From NCBI GenBank assembly GCA_014529385.2, contig CM043942.1:18243991-18307990 (forward strand): a DNA stretch of 64,000 nt, given 5' to 3'. The notes under the pieces were generated by a model. The model saw nothing but the letters and a program-made list of their open reading frames with translations. It made no database searches and was not told the DNA's origin. This document shows positions 10,982-21,960 of the stretch, piece by piece (the stretch's first letter is position 1; the number at the start of each line of letters is the position of its first letter). The DNA comes from Adiantum capillus-veneris (taxonomy: Eukaryota; Streptophyta; Polypodiopsida; Polypodiales; Pteridaceae). The translations under genes and the position numbers were made by a program.

Positions 10982-11341
10982 ATCCTGTAGGACCATGTCA
11001 ACCGTGCCAAAGCAAGCTGGCACAAATAGAAGGCAAGGCAAGGGATGCATAGTCCTTGGGAGGCCCAAAGAAAGCCTGCCACAAGGGAGCGCATTTGGGC
11101 CTTCCAAAGACCTATGGAAGGCCCAAATGCGCTCCCTTGTGGTAGGCTTTCTTTGGCCTTGGGAGGCCTAAAGAAAGCCTGCCACAAGGGAGCGCATTTG
11201 GGCCTTCCATAGACCTATGGAAGGCCCAAATGCGCTCCCTTGTGGCAGGATTTCTTTGGGCCTCCCAAGGCCTATGCACCCCCTGCCTTGCCTCCTACTC
11301 TTTGTGCTTGCTTAGTTTTGGGCATGGTGACATTGGGCCTA
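10982..11341. repeat. Double palindrome (four alternating arms)
   Basis: A roughly 50-bp core (GCCACAAGGGAGCGCATTTG type) occurs four times in alternating orientation, centred near 11060-11105, 11112-11158, 11162-11210 and 11219-11265. Outer arms extend the symmetry to about 10982 and 11341, including GGCAAGG and ACCATGTCA/TGGTGACAT blocks. The sequence can fold as two adjacent hairpins or one long hairpin. Confidence 0.9.
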
Positions 11342-11636
11342 CAACATAACCATGAACATCCATCCAAAGAAGCATTTTACAAAACTATAGCTCATATGAT
11401 ATATCTAGAAAAAGCAAACTCATCCTCTACTACAAATGGCTATAGATGGCTCGCCATGTGCATGATGCATTCTCTACTCATTCTCTGCTCAGATGGCTCA
11501 AAGTATGCATGATGCATACTCAATTAGCAATCAATACAAGGAATAACTTGTCTTGGGTTTGATCCATGTATCATGTCATTTGTCCATCATAAAAGTGTAT
11601 CCTCAATAAAGGGGCAATGCCCTTGAGTTCCAAAAG

Positions 11637-11640
<4 letters not shown>

Positions 11641-11704
<64 letters not shown>

Positions 11705-11935
11705 CCTCCCTAGTTATCTATCTATGTATCTATCTTTGTGTTTTTTATTTGCATGTGTATCTATCTATGTATTTATGTATCTATCTATCGAATTATCTAT
11801 CCATATATCTATTTATCTATTAATGTATTTATCTATATCTATCTGTCTGTCTGTCTGTTTATCCTCCATCTATCTATGTACAATATATTTATTTATTTAT
11901 ATTTATATTTATATATATATATCCCCTATCTCTAT
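11641..11935. repeat. (CT)n followed by CTAT/TTTA-rich microsatellite
   Basis: A perfect (TC)n tract (11641-11700) passes through CCCTCCCT into degenerate CTAT, CTGT and TTTA repeats up to about 11925. Open frames here are repeat artefacts. Confidence 0.95.
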
Positions 11936-12091
11936 CTTGTTTGTTCGTTCTCTTTTCTTTATTTTGATTTCATAGTCTGTTTTCCTTGGGGATTTCAAAG
12001 AACACAAGCTTATGGTTGAACTTACACAAACTCATATCAAATACAACATAATAGCATGCCATTGCATTATTGATGGCAAAGGTAGAACGAA

Positions 12092-12403
12092 GTGTTTGCA
12101 CAATGCTAAGAGGGGATTCATGTGTGTGCTTGCAAACATGAGGGAATATGATTGCTCTATCTTTCTTGGATTAGGTTTGAGTGTATTCTTTCAAAAATTT
12201 CAAGCTTGCCAAATATATTGAGATAAACTCTGAGTGCTCATGAACTAAATGTTTGTTCAATGCCAAAGGAGGTTTATGTCTATGCCTGCAACACAAGGAA
12301 ATATGATTGCTCTATCTTGCTTAAATTAGTCTTGAGTATGGGATTCTTCTAAGAATTTAAAGCTTGCCACCATTTTGAGATAAACTCTAAGTGCTCATAC
12401 AAC
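12092..12403. repeat. Tandem duplication, unit about 156 bp
   Basis: 12092-12247 and 12248-12403 align over their length, each carrying GAATATGATTGCTCTATCTT or a close variant and ending GAGATAAACTCTAAGTGCTCAT-like. The copies have diverged by substitutions and small gaps. Function unknown. Confidence 0.75.
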
Positions 12404-12651
12404 AGAAATGAATCAAACCTGACCTTTGAGGTTAGATGGCTTACTAGATCTACATGCAGGCACATTGCAAAGGTGTACTTGCTACCAAAAGATCAATTTA
12501 CTTGATCAATTCACTTATGAGCACCAAAAATTTTGCAGGAAGCACAATGCACATACAAGATTAGATGAAACAAAAACTGATCACAAGCACAACATCATAT
12601 AGTTGAAGATTAACTAGAGTGGACAAAAATGTAATGAAACAAGAGTGCTTT

Positions 12652-13530
12652 CTATTCAAGTAGTTTCATTACAAAGTTTGTAGCTTGTCTACAATAATAG
12701 CTTGGGATGTTATGTACTGGATCAAATACATTGAATGGAATATAGACTGAGGAAATTTCTATGCTCTTAGCAAGGCTTGTCTCATCATTGATAACTCCAT
12801 GGACCTCCATATCCACAAGTATACACACCAAACAAAGACGGTTTAGAATGAGCTTCTGATTGGAGAAGTCGCACTTTCCACTTGACACCAAACCAAGTTG
12901 ATCCCAAGCATCCACTACAATAACATCCTGTAATACAGCAAATATGGTGTTAGCTACTATAGTTTAAATTAGTATACATTGTTGAGTTATATAGATTAGT
13001 TCTTATCTATAGCATGCACAACCATAAAGGTACCCGAGAGGCATTCAAGCGGTTGCTTTGCAAGTAAGCTGGATAAAAAAATATGTTCACAAATACCGTT
13101 GTCAAAAAATATGAACACATGCAAATTAAAGAGGACATATCCATAAGATGACTTAGCATTAGACTTACAATGAGGTGCAAATTGGTTTGAAACTCTCTGC
13201 AAGTGGATCTCAGGTACACTATACACATGTTGAGTGATGGACACCATTCTAGATTTTGTTTTGAAAGCCATCAGTCTTCACTTCCAATGGCGTTCCAGTA
13301 TGCCTCGACATTGTACTCCATGAGGACCAACACTGAACGGTTGCATGTAGACCCATGAGCCTTGCTATAAACCTGTGGGATCCATTCCACCTTCAAGCTC
13401 TTTGTGTTGTGCAGTATGACCTTTTGTATCTCCAACTTGGGCCGTCTTGCGTGGTATGGGTGGACATGCTTGAGAAGAGGTTGGGTGTCCACATAGTAGA
13501 GAGAGATTGGGAAGGGGGAGGGGGGTGAGG
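12652..13530 (-). pseudogene. Gene-like fragment in transposon, unknown family
   Basis: On the minus strand, open segments at about 13271-13470 (with KVEWIPQVYSKAHG and VEAYWNAIG), 12996-13271 and 12652-12930 follow one another. The last is preceded by a splice-acceptor-like TGTATTACAG at about 12930, so at least one intron is likely. Frames change between segments. The family was not recognised. Position inside a transposon with inverted termini and the intron-like border would fit a captured host gene fragment, as in Pack-type elements, but the donor gene is not in this window. Confidence 0.4.
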
Positions 13531-13949
13531 GTTGGAGAGAAGGATAGTGAGGTCTACACAATAGAGAGAGAATTAAGGGGAGAAAGGGAGAGATAGAGAG
13601 GATGGAGGGTGAGCTTTTGGCTATGGTGGGATAGTGATGAGCTTTGGGCTATGGTGGGCTGCATTGTGGAGAATGGAGGGGTGAGGGGAGGGAGAGTTAG
13701 AGAGGATGGAGAGTGAGCATTTGGCTATGCTGGGGTTGACTATAGAGAGAGTGAGGAGACAGAGGGGGACAATTGAAGAGGAGGATAGTGATGAGCTTTG
13801 GGCTATGGTGGGCTGCACAGCACAGAGAGAATGGAGGGGGGAGGGGAGGGAGAGCTAGAGAAGATGGAGAGTGAGATTTTGGCTATGGTGGGGTTGACTC
13901 CAGAGAAGAAGTGAGGGGAGGGGGCAGGGGAGAGAAGATTGTGGGAGAG

Positions 13950-13950
<1 letters not shown>
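13531..13950. other. GA-rich minisatellite-like segment
   Basis: Purine-rich repeats of a GAGCTTTGGGCTATGGTGGG type recur near 13612, 13640, 13724, 13793 and 13877. No gene seen. Confidence 0.6.

Positions 13951-13952
<2 letters not shown>

Positions 13953-14002
<50 letters not shown>
13953..14002. repeat. (GA)n microsatellite
   Basis: About 25 GA units directly inside the right terminal inverted repeat, at the place where the left arm has a CT-rich stretch. Confidence 0.95.
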
Positions 14003-14005
<3 letters not shown>

Positions 14006-14019
14006 GCGAATTTGGAGAG

Positions 14020-14172
14020 AAAAAGTGACTTTTTGATGTTTGGTTATGTTTTGGGAAATTTTGGAGGAGAAACGGTCATTTTTGAGACTTTTCAAAAATT
14101 TCAAAATTTTAGGGTTTTTGGACCTGCGCAATTTTTCTTTTGGGGTCTCTTTTTGTCAAGGGTCCCTCTCTA

Positions 14173-14209
<37 letters not shown>

Positions 14210-14380
14210 AGTCCACCTCCCCTTTCTCTCTAAGAATCAAGCATTAAAGAGGGGGACAAATAGGCTACCCCCCTATCTCTCCTTAGGCTATAGGTGATAT
14301 CCCAAGAACCCTCTCATTGGTCCTCCACTAACCCTTCCCTAATCAAAAGGGTCATAGGAGAGTCCATATTTTTCCTAATG
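14020..14380. repeat. Right terminal inverted repeat arm with C45 tract
   Basis: Complement of the left arm, with the perfect 24 bp at 14357-14380. It is interrupted by 45 consecutive cytosines at 14175-14219 that have no counterpart in the left arm. Confidence 0.75.
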
Positions 14381-16101
14381 AGTTAGTTGAGAAGGGCATG
14401 GTTAGGCCTATCTCATCTCCATTTTGCTCACCTGTGTTATTAGTGCAAAAGAAAGACGGCACATATCGTATGTGTGTCGACTATAGAGCAATAAATAGGA
14501 TCACTATCAAGAATAGGTTTCCCGTTCCACAGGTAGAAGACCTATTTGATAAGCTACAAGGATCTACCTACTTCAGTAGGATTGACCTAAAAAGTGGCTA
14601 TCATCAAATAAGGATAGTTGATCAAGACATTGTAAAGACCGCATTTCGCACCACATTTGGTCTTTATGAATACATTGTCATGCCTTTTGGCTTGACCAAT
14701 GCACTAGCCACATTCAACCGCTTGATGGAGAAGCTAGGTCTCATCGAACCTTCATGCCTTTTGGCTTGACCAATGCACTAGCCACATTCAACCGCTTGAT
14801 GGAGAAGCTGTTCAGGCCTCATCAAACCTTCACTGGAGTGTTCTTTGATGATATTATCATCTACTCTAATTCATTAGACAAACACAAGCAACACCTCCAA
14901 GTAATATTTCAAGTTTTGAGAGAGAATAAACTTTATGTTAATCGAAACAAAAGTGAATTTTTCTTGCAAGAGATTCAGTATAGAGGTCACATTATCTCTC
15001 AATATGGCATCCAAATGGATCCATCAAAGCTAGAGGTAATAAACGGATGGCCTAAACCAAGGAATCTTCATGAACTATGAAGCTTTATAGGTATGTGTGC
15101 ATACTATAGACGCTTCATAGAAAAGTTCTCACAAATTGCGGAACCATTACATGACCTAACAAAGAAAAACGTTAGGTATACATGGTCTGCTAAGGAGAAC
15201 AATGCTTTCGAAAATCTTAAAGAAAATCTTATCTCTCAACCTGTGCTTACACTACCGGATCTCTCAAAACCATTTGAGGTTCAATGTGATGCTTGTGGTG
15301 ATTGCCTTGGAGCTGTTTTCCTCCAAGAAGGGCACGCCATAGGCTATGAGAGTCGAAGGCTCGACCCTGTTGAGCAAGCTCTAGGCATATATGAAAAGGA
15401 ACTCCTTGCAGTTCTACATGCCTTAGACTCATGGAAGCACTATTTATTGGGGACTCCTTTCATTCTACGAACGGATCACCAAATTCTTAAGTACTTCATG
15501 ACGCAGACCAAGCTCTCCGACAAACAAATGAGGTGGGCAAATTTCCTTTCGCAATTTCATTTTCATATTGCTCACATTGCTGGCAAGCATAATCAAGTAG
15601 CTAATGCACTCTCAAGACGGCTGAGAGTAAATGTGGTTTCCATAGCAACTCACAATGATCTATCTTCAATGATAGATGAGTATGCTATTGATCCCGATTT
15701 TAGAGATGTGATTTCAGCCCTTGCATTAGGGAAGAAAGAAGAACCATTTACTTTACAAGATGGTTATCTTCTCTACGGCAATAGACTATGTTTTACTAAC
15801 TCACTACGTGAGAAAGTAATGTATGAATCACATGCTCCACCTTATGCGGGGCATAGAGGGATTCAGTCTACCTTAAAGGGAATTGAAACATATTTCTATT
15901 GGCCTACCATGAAAGTGAACGTACAAGAGTATGTTTCTAAATGTGTGGTATGCCAAAAGACAAAATTTGATAGAGGGAAGAAACTTGGATTGCTTCAACC
16001 CTTGCCAATCCCTAATTCACCATGGGAGAGCATATCCATGGATTTTATCTTTGGATTGCCTAAGTCTATCCATGGGAATACGGAAATATGGACGATAGTG
16101 T
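14381..16101 (+). pseudogene. pol: Chromovirus A RT, RNase H and integrase N-terminal part
   Basis: The frame resumes after the inserted transposon with [32 protein letters not shown] and PFGLTNA of RT, then VFFDDIIIYSN (the catalytic F-x-DD box). RNase H follows (FEVQCDACGDCLGAVF, RTDHQILKYF) and the integrase zinc finger (GHRGIQSTLKG, CVVCQKTKF). Breaks: a 73-bp duplication (14679-14808), a TGA at 15079 where copy B has AGA, and loss of the integrase core and chromodomain. Only the first catalytic Asp (SMDFIFG) of integrase remains before the deletion at about 16164. Confidence 0.9.
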
Positions 16102-16508
16102 AAACAAGCCCATTTTATACCTGTCAAAAAGACTATCAAAGCCCATCAAATGGCAACACTCTCCATATGTTAAAAATGAACAAAGTTTTTGTCTTATAAG
16201 ACTCTCTTTTTCTTCATTGTGCACAAAAATGAAGGAGTATGCATGCTTAGATCAAGTTTGCGGAGAAGACGTCTCCCAAACACCAAGTAGAGCCTATCAC
16301 TCTACTATGGAAGATTGATAGGACTAATGTGCAGACATGTTTGCGGTAGACTCAGGCTCTCAAGCGCCAAATGGACAAGTCATCCATTGTGGAATGATGT
16401 CGTAGGGTAACATAGGGATCCTCTACCCGCTAAGAAAAGGACTCATGAATATGCTTTATCTTCTCTACACCATAGTCGAGGACGACTATGATTTCAAGAG
16501 AGAGGTAA

Positions 16509-18096
16509 TGTCATAATAATCAATATCTAATTCTCCTAAATTATTTTCTCATGTTAAACTGGTCATTTAATATGGGGAAGTGCCAGGGGAGAAAAAGCTA
16601 GAATATTGGTTAAGCTAGCATACCGGCCATAGTAGGGATCCAAAGGAGGGAAAATAGGGATCCAAAGGGGGGGCCATCTGCAAAAGAGCCATGTGCAACA
16701 ATGGGCTCAAAAGACCCTAAGGTTCACTCCATTAAGACTTCCAAAATGCTAAGGTTCCAAAATTCAAAGGTTGTGTCCAAAGGTCAACCTTAAGGGAATT
16801 GGATGCTTTGTGTGTGTACAAAAAAGTCTTTGCAATCCCTACTTGGGAGGGGGCGAGCCTTGCATGTAGGGGATGAGAGAGAAACTCACACACACACACA
16901 CACAAGCTCCCTTTACACAAAGGGAATGAGGGACACATGTCAGCTCCCTAGGACAGATGCCCACAAGGTGCACCCAATTCTTATTGGATGGCCTTGGAGG
17001 TGGACCAATGAGAATTAGGCTAGAGTAAATCTAGTTTAATTAATTTAAAAACACTTAATAAAAGAACCAATGAGAATTAAGTCCTCTAGAAGACTATTGG
17101 ACAGTCTCCCAAGGGGTCCAATGAGCATTCAGCAGCCCAATGGCTTGCCTGATTCCTATTGGCCAGGAGGCAAAGGGTCCAATGAGAGTTTAGTTAAATT
17201 ATTAAATTACCTAAAGCTCTCACAAAAGGGGAAAGGGCGACACATGTCAGAAGGCTATCACTTATGCTGCTTAATAGTCATTGGCTAGCCCTGGGGAGGT
17301 CCAATGGGAGGATAGCAAGAGCAATTAGCAAGAGGGCTCGGCCAAGAGAGAGGGGGGGCTAATTTTGCCAAGGCATTATCACACACACACTCTCACACAG
17401 TCTATGTGAGAAGCAAGAAAAAGACTATCTCTTCCAAAGCTTTAATGGAGAGCTCATCACCTACTCCAAGCTTGTGAGATAGAAGCCTACATCGACACAC
17501 CCTTGGCATGTGGATGCAAATCCAACCAAGATCCAAGCTTCAATGCATGCTCATCTCCTCTACCATGCTAATTACTAAGCTAAGCTATGCTAATATGAGT
17601 GATTATGTGAGGAGATGTACATCTTTCTCGTAAGATACTCCTTCTTCCTCTCAATCTACTCTCATACCCTGCTAGCTCTCACCATCTTCGAAGGTGTGTG
17701 AGGTCTTGGGTCTGAGACCGGGGATAATTGATGTTGTGTTTGCTAAGTGTTTTGCCTAGTGCATGAAGCTTTCATCTTCATTGCACTAGCTAGTCTTGAA
17801 GGAACACAAAGAATTGTATTGTACAAAGTCTCTCTTGATGGGAGAAACCATAATACAAATCCTTTTGGAGGGGGGACCGGCTCCATGCAAATCCGGTCCT
17901 CAACTGTTGTCAATAGCTTAATTTCTCTCTCTTTTGAAAGTATTGTTCATGCTATCTAACTAGGTGTTATGCTTTTTGTTGCTCTCTCCACCCAAGCACT
18001 CTTGTAATTCTCATTAGGAATCTATTCTAATGAAATGCCCACTATGTTCATGCTAATTTCCACTACACACAAGTTTTTAGGCCATTAAATGTTACA
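16509..18096 (+). repeat. Chromovirus LTR shared by copies A and B
   Basis: Starts TGTCATAATAATC and ends AAATGTTACA, 1588 bp. It is preceded by a purine tract (TCAAGAGAGAGG) and followed by a tRNA-Met-like primer-binding site. It contains at least seven CCAAT or ATTGG motifs between about 16980 and 17310. The TATA position seen in the 3' LTR (CTATATAAAAG) reads CTTAATAAAAG here (about 17055), so this LTR may be the weaker promoter. A (CA)9 tract lies at 16889-16904. Confidence 0.9.
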
Positions 18097-18098
18097 TT

Positions 18099-18111
18099 CG
18101 TATCAGAGCAC
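18099..18111 (+). promoter_or_regulatory. Primer-binding site
   Basis: CGTATCAGAGCAC follows the LTR by two bases. It matches the initiator tRNA-Met type site (TGGTATCAGAGCC) with changes. Confidence 0.65.
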
Positions 18112-18513
18112 AAGTTTTCTCTTTTCTTGCTCAAGAAGGGAGGTGCTCAAGCTAGCTATAAATGGTTGGTATTATTAATTGCCTGTGAGTAAGTAGAATA
18201 GGGATTTTTCAACCTTGTAGTGCGCCTGCCTTCGTGCAGTTAACGGGGCATCACCGTCGAGAGCTATGGTCTTAATAGTGGAGTCCTACGGGGCTTGCCT
18301 ATGGCTTAACCACTATTGAGCTATTAGAAGCTTGACAGGAGCCGGTGTTGTTTTGGTGTTGAAAGACCCTCTCTTCTATTCCTTGCAATTAATGGTATTC
18401 GAGCCACGGGTACAGTGGCTTGAGTGCTCTTTCTAAAGGGGTAAAGAGGAGTAGCAACTAGGGCTTGAAGTGCCAAAGCACACCTAAAAAATTTACACCC
18501 AAAAGTTGTTAGA
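18112..18513 (+). other. Chromovirus B leader region
   Basis: Untranslated leader between the primer-binding site and the gag start. No other gene is seen. Confidence 0.6.
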
Positions 18514-20010
18514 ATGGCTGACAATAGTAAACAGAGTGAAATTAATGTTGATAACTTTGATATTGCTAATGAGCAAGCTACTAATGATGCTACGATGCTT
18601 GTTAACTATCTTCTTTCTAGGCTTCAACGAGACATGGGCAATCCATCTCTCCAAAGTGAAGTGCAACAACAGCTCCGTGCTCACGGGATTCTCCAAGCTC
18701 ATCACCATGATGAGAGAACGCCTAGGAAGCCTCCTTGTGAGACTCCCAAAAGAGGTCTCTCTCCGATTCGGGAAGAAGAAGAGAATCCATACGAACGGCT
18801 CAAGAATTTACTTCTTGATGATGCATCTCCTTCCCAAAGGAGAACTCAAGAGCCTCCACCAAAGGAACGAGAAAGAAGTGAGTCTCCCGCCACCTCGGCG
18901 GAGATGGTTCCACGAAGACGGCGGGCTAAACGCTATCCATCACCACCAAAGCGAGAAGACCATCACACTCTTCTCCACACCATAATTCAAAGAGGGATGA
19001 TAAAAAGCAAGAGAAGAAAAAGGCGAGAAAGAGGACACACTCTTCTCCATCTTCTTCATCCTCTTCCTCTTATGAAAGTGATGGTGAAGACGACGAAGAT
19101 CAAGACAAGAAAAAGGCGAGAAAGAGGTCACCCCTTCTCCACCTTCTTCAAATTCCTCACCTTCTGAAGAAAGTGATGGTGCAACCTTTGAACCATCAAA
19201 AAGAAGAGGCCATAGGAAATCCTATGCCGCATGGAAGAGGTCATCCAAGCTAAAGAAGTTCAAAGAGGGAGGGAAGAGCATCTCTTTCCTTACCTATGAT
19301 GGGACCTTTGGTGCTACGGACAAAGTCTTGGCCTTTATCCAACAGTTTGATGCGGCGTTTGGAGATGAGGGCTTCACGGAGTCCTCTAAGCTACGCCATG
19401 TAGCTATGCACTTTCAAAAGTCCGCCAGGCAATGGTGGTCTAGCCTACGAGCCAACGGTGAAGCTCCACGAACATGGAAAGGTAAAAGAGCTTCCATTAT
19501 GAAGCAGTTTTTGGTCACCGATGCCAAAGACAAAGTACTCACCGAATGGCGAAGCTTAAAGCTCCCTCCCTATGAATCCATCCACAAATATGTAGACAAG
19601 TTTGAGGACCTACAACTCAAAGCCATTGTCTTCAAAAAGTTGGATTTTGGAGAGAAAAAGCAACAATTTTGTGCGGGCTTAACCGAAGAAATGGTGGAGT
19701 ATGTCAACTCTCAAATGCCACGTACCATATCGGCGGTAATACACCATACTATGGTGGCCTCTCGAATCAATTTCCAAACGTGGGCTAAAAGAAATAATAA
19801 GCCCACGGAAAACAAGGGTTCCAACGAGCCTAAGGGGAAGGACAATGTCCAAAAGTCTCCTAAGGGCAACTCCAACAAAGCTAAAGAGAAGGGAGTTTAC
19901 AAAGGTAAAAATAAACTCTCTCCTGAAGAGCTTGAGCATTATCGCAAGGATAACCGGTGTTTCAAGTGCGGCAAACAAGGGCATGCGTACCGTGCCGGTC
20001 CCCAAAAGAA
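18514..20010 (+). pseudogene. gag: Chromovirus B gag
   Basis: The start is the ATG at 18514 (MADNSKQSEINVDNFD). It gives the full N-terminus that copy A lacks. Order: a short acidic start, a helical segment, a Pro/Arg/Ser-rich spacer, the gag core (19328 onward, FDAAFGDEGF, ARQWWSSLR) and the zinc knuckle at 19958-20001. Two single-base deletions relative to copy A (about 18951 and 19133) break the frame between N-terminus and core. The knuckle has the same Cys-to-Gly change as copy A. Confidence 0.85.
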
Positions 20011-20539
20011 CAACTGCCAAGATCCTCCTAGAGCTTCCTTGGTTGAAATCCAAGAGGAGGAGACTCACCAAACTCATCACAAAGGATCTCCTCTATGCCA
20101 TGCTTGGGGAAAGGTAAGAGAACATGATGCTTTTATTCTCTTTGACCTTGGTTCTACTCACAATTTTATATCTATAGAGTTGGCCACCAAGCTAGGCATA
20201 CAAGCTTACGAGATGGGAGATGTCCTACCCGCAGACAGTGCTTTCAAGGGGCAAGAAGCTTCAGTCACTCCCTTAATCACGAAATTGAGGCTTCATGTCC
20301 AAGGCTATGTGGACAAAGAGGACTTCTTTATCTCTCCTCTCAAGCATGAGGATGTAATCCTAGGGGCACCATGGTTTGACCGCCTGGCTACCAATGTTAA
20401 ATTTTTTGAAAGGAGAATCTCCTTTAAGTTCAGGGAAAAAGACATGTATATAGATGCTAAGGAAATGGGTAACACTATCCCCATTGTACATACACCAGCT
20501 TTCAATAAGTCAATAAAGAGCTCTATTCCGTGTACATGA
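20011..20539 (+). pseudogene. pro: Chromovirus B protease
   Basis: The aspartic protease region continues in the frame of the gag core. The active site reads DLG at 20143-20151 instead of DSG or DTG, identical to copy A. A one-base deletion at about 20527 (ATTCCG versus ATTTCCG in A) ends the frame shortly before RT. Confidence 0.8.
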
Positions 20540-21960
20540 TTTTTGTTAAAGATTCTCAAAATGAACCTAATGCTATAGCAAAAGAAAATAAAAGCAACCA
20601 AAAGGAATCAGAGTTATCCAATTTTCTCAAGGGGTTCCAAGATGTTTTTATTGACAACATCTCTTGTGAGCTACCTCCTAAACGAGGTAATGATGACCAC
20701 ACAATTGAACTTCTTCCAGGAATTTCACCGCCTAACAAACCTCCTTATAGAGTTTCTCAAGCTCAACAAGAGGAGATTATGCGGCAAGTGCATGAGTTAG
20801 TTGAGAAGGGCATGGTTAGGCCTAGCTCATCTCCATTTTGCTTACCTGTGCTATTAGTGCAAAAGAAAGATGGCACATATCGTATGTGTGTCAACTATAG
20901 AGCACTAAATAGGATCACTATCAAGAATAGGTTTCCCGTTCCACGGGTAGAAGACCTATTTGATAAGCTACAAGGATCGACCTACTTCAGTAGGATTGAC
21001 CTAAAAAGTGGCTATCATCAAATAAGGATAGTTGATCAAGACATTGTAAAGACCGCATTTCGCACCACATTTGGTCTTTATGAATACATTGTCATGCCTT
21101 TTGGCTTGACCAATGCACCAGCCACATTCAACCGCTTGATGGAGAAGCTGTTCAGGCCTCATCAAACCTTCACTGGAGTGTTCTTTGATGATATTATCAT
21201 CTTCTCTAATTCATTAGACGAACACAAGCAACACCACCAAGTAATATTTCAAGTTTTTAGAGAGAATAAAATTTATGTTAATCGAAAAAAAAGTGAATTT
21301 TTCTTGCAAGAGATTCAGTATATAGGTCACATTATCTCTCAATATGGCATCCAAATGGATCCATCAAAGTTAGAGGTAATAAACGGATGGCCTAAACCAA
21401 GGAATCTTCATGAACTAAGAAGCTTTATAGGTATGTGTGCATACTATAGACGCTTCATAGAAAAGTTCTCACAAATTGCGGGACCATTACATGACCTAAC
21501 AAAGAAAAACGTTAGGTATACATGGTCTGCTAAGGAGAACAATGCTTTCGAAAATCTTAAAGACAAGCTTATCTCTCAACCTGTGCTTACACTACCGGAT
21601 CTCTCAAAACCATTTGAGGTCCAATGAGATGCTTCTGGTAATTGCCTTGGAGCTGTTTTGCTCCAAGAAGGGCACGCCATAGGCTATGAGAGTCGAAGGC
21701 TTGACCCTGTTGAGTAAGCTTTAGGCATATATGAAAAGGAACTCCTTGCAGTTCTACATGCCTTAGACTCATGGAAGCACTATTTATTGGGGACTCCTTT
21801 CATTCTGTGAATGGATCACCAAAGTCTTAAGTACTTCATGACGCAGACCAAGCTCTCCGACAAACAAATGAGGTGGGCAAATTTCCTTTCACAATTTCAT
21901 TTCATATTGCTCACATTGCTGGCAAGCATAATCAAGTAGCTGATGCACTCTCAAGACGGC
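20530..21960 (+). pseudogene. pol: Chromovirus B reverse transcriptase and RNase H
   Basis: A 365-codon open frame (to 21627) holds a nearly intact [46 protein letters not shown] and VFFDDIIIFSNS, then the connection. RNase H follows with TGA at about 21625, TAA at about 21715 and TGA at about 21809. Two of these correspond to CAA and CGA in copy A, so they are C-to-T changes typical of methylated DNA. A one-base loss near 21899 shifts the last part. Substrate would be the element's own RNA in a virus-like particle. Confidence 0.9.

Larger units (their letters stand above)
8805..14380. mobile_element. 5.6-kb TIR transposon inserted in chromovirus A
   Basis: Its outermost 24 bp (8805-8828 and 14357-14380) are perfect reverse complements, starting CATTAGGAAAAATATGGACT. 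More diverged homology extends a few hundred bases inward. Copy B supplies the empty site (GTGCATGAGTTAG at about 20788), proving a clean insertion. The target duplication is short: 1 bp (A) if the repeats are symmetric, or 3 bp (TGA) if the right end stops two bases earlier. No transposase was recognised, so it is probably non-autonomous. It holds microsatellites, a double palindrome, a tandem repeat and a minus-strand gene-like piece with a splice-site-like border. The superfamily is undetermined. Confidence 0.85.
6620..16508 (+). mobile_element. Chromovirus copy A (Ty3/Gypsy), 5' truncated and interrupted
   Basis: This copy is nearly identical to copy B (16509-25409). It lacks the 5' LTR and the first part of gag: homology starts at about 6620, corresponding to 18612 in B. 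It is interrupted at 8805-14380 by another transposon, carries a 73-bp tandem duplication in RT at 14679-14808, and lacks about 960 bp of integrase and chromodomain at about 16164. Its 3' end runs into the LTR at 16509, which also serves as the 5' LTR of copy B. The pair therefore has the form expected from unequal recombination or tandem duplication. Confidence 0.85.
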
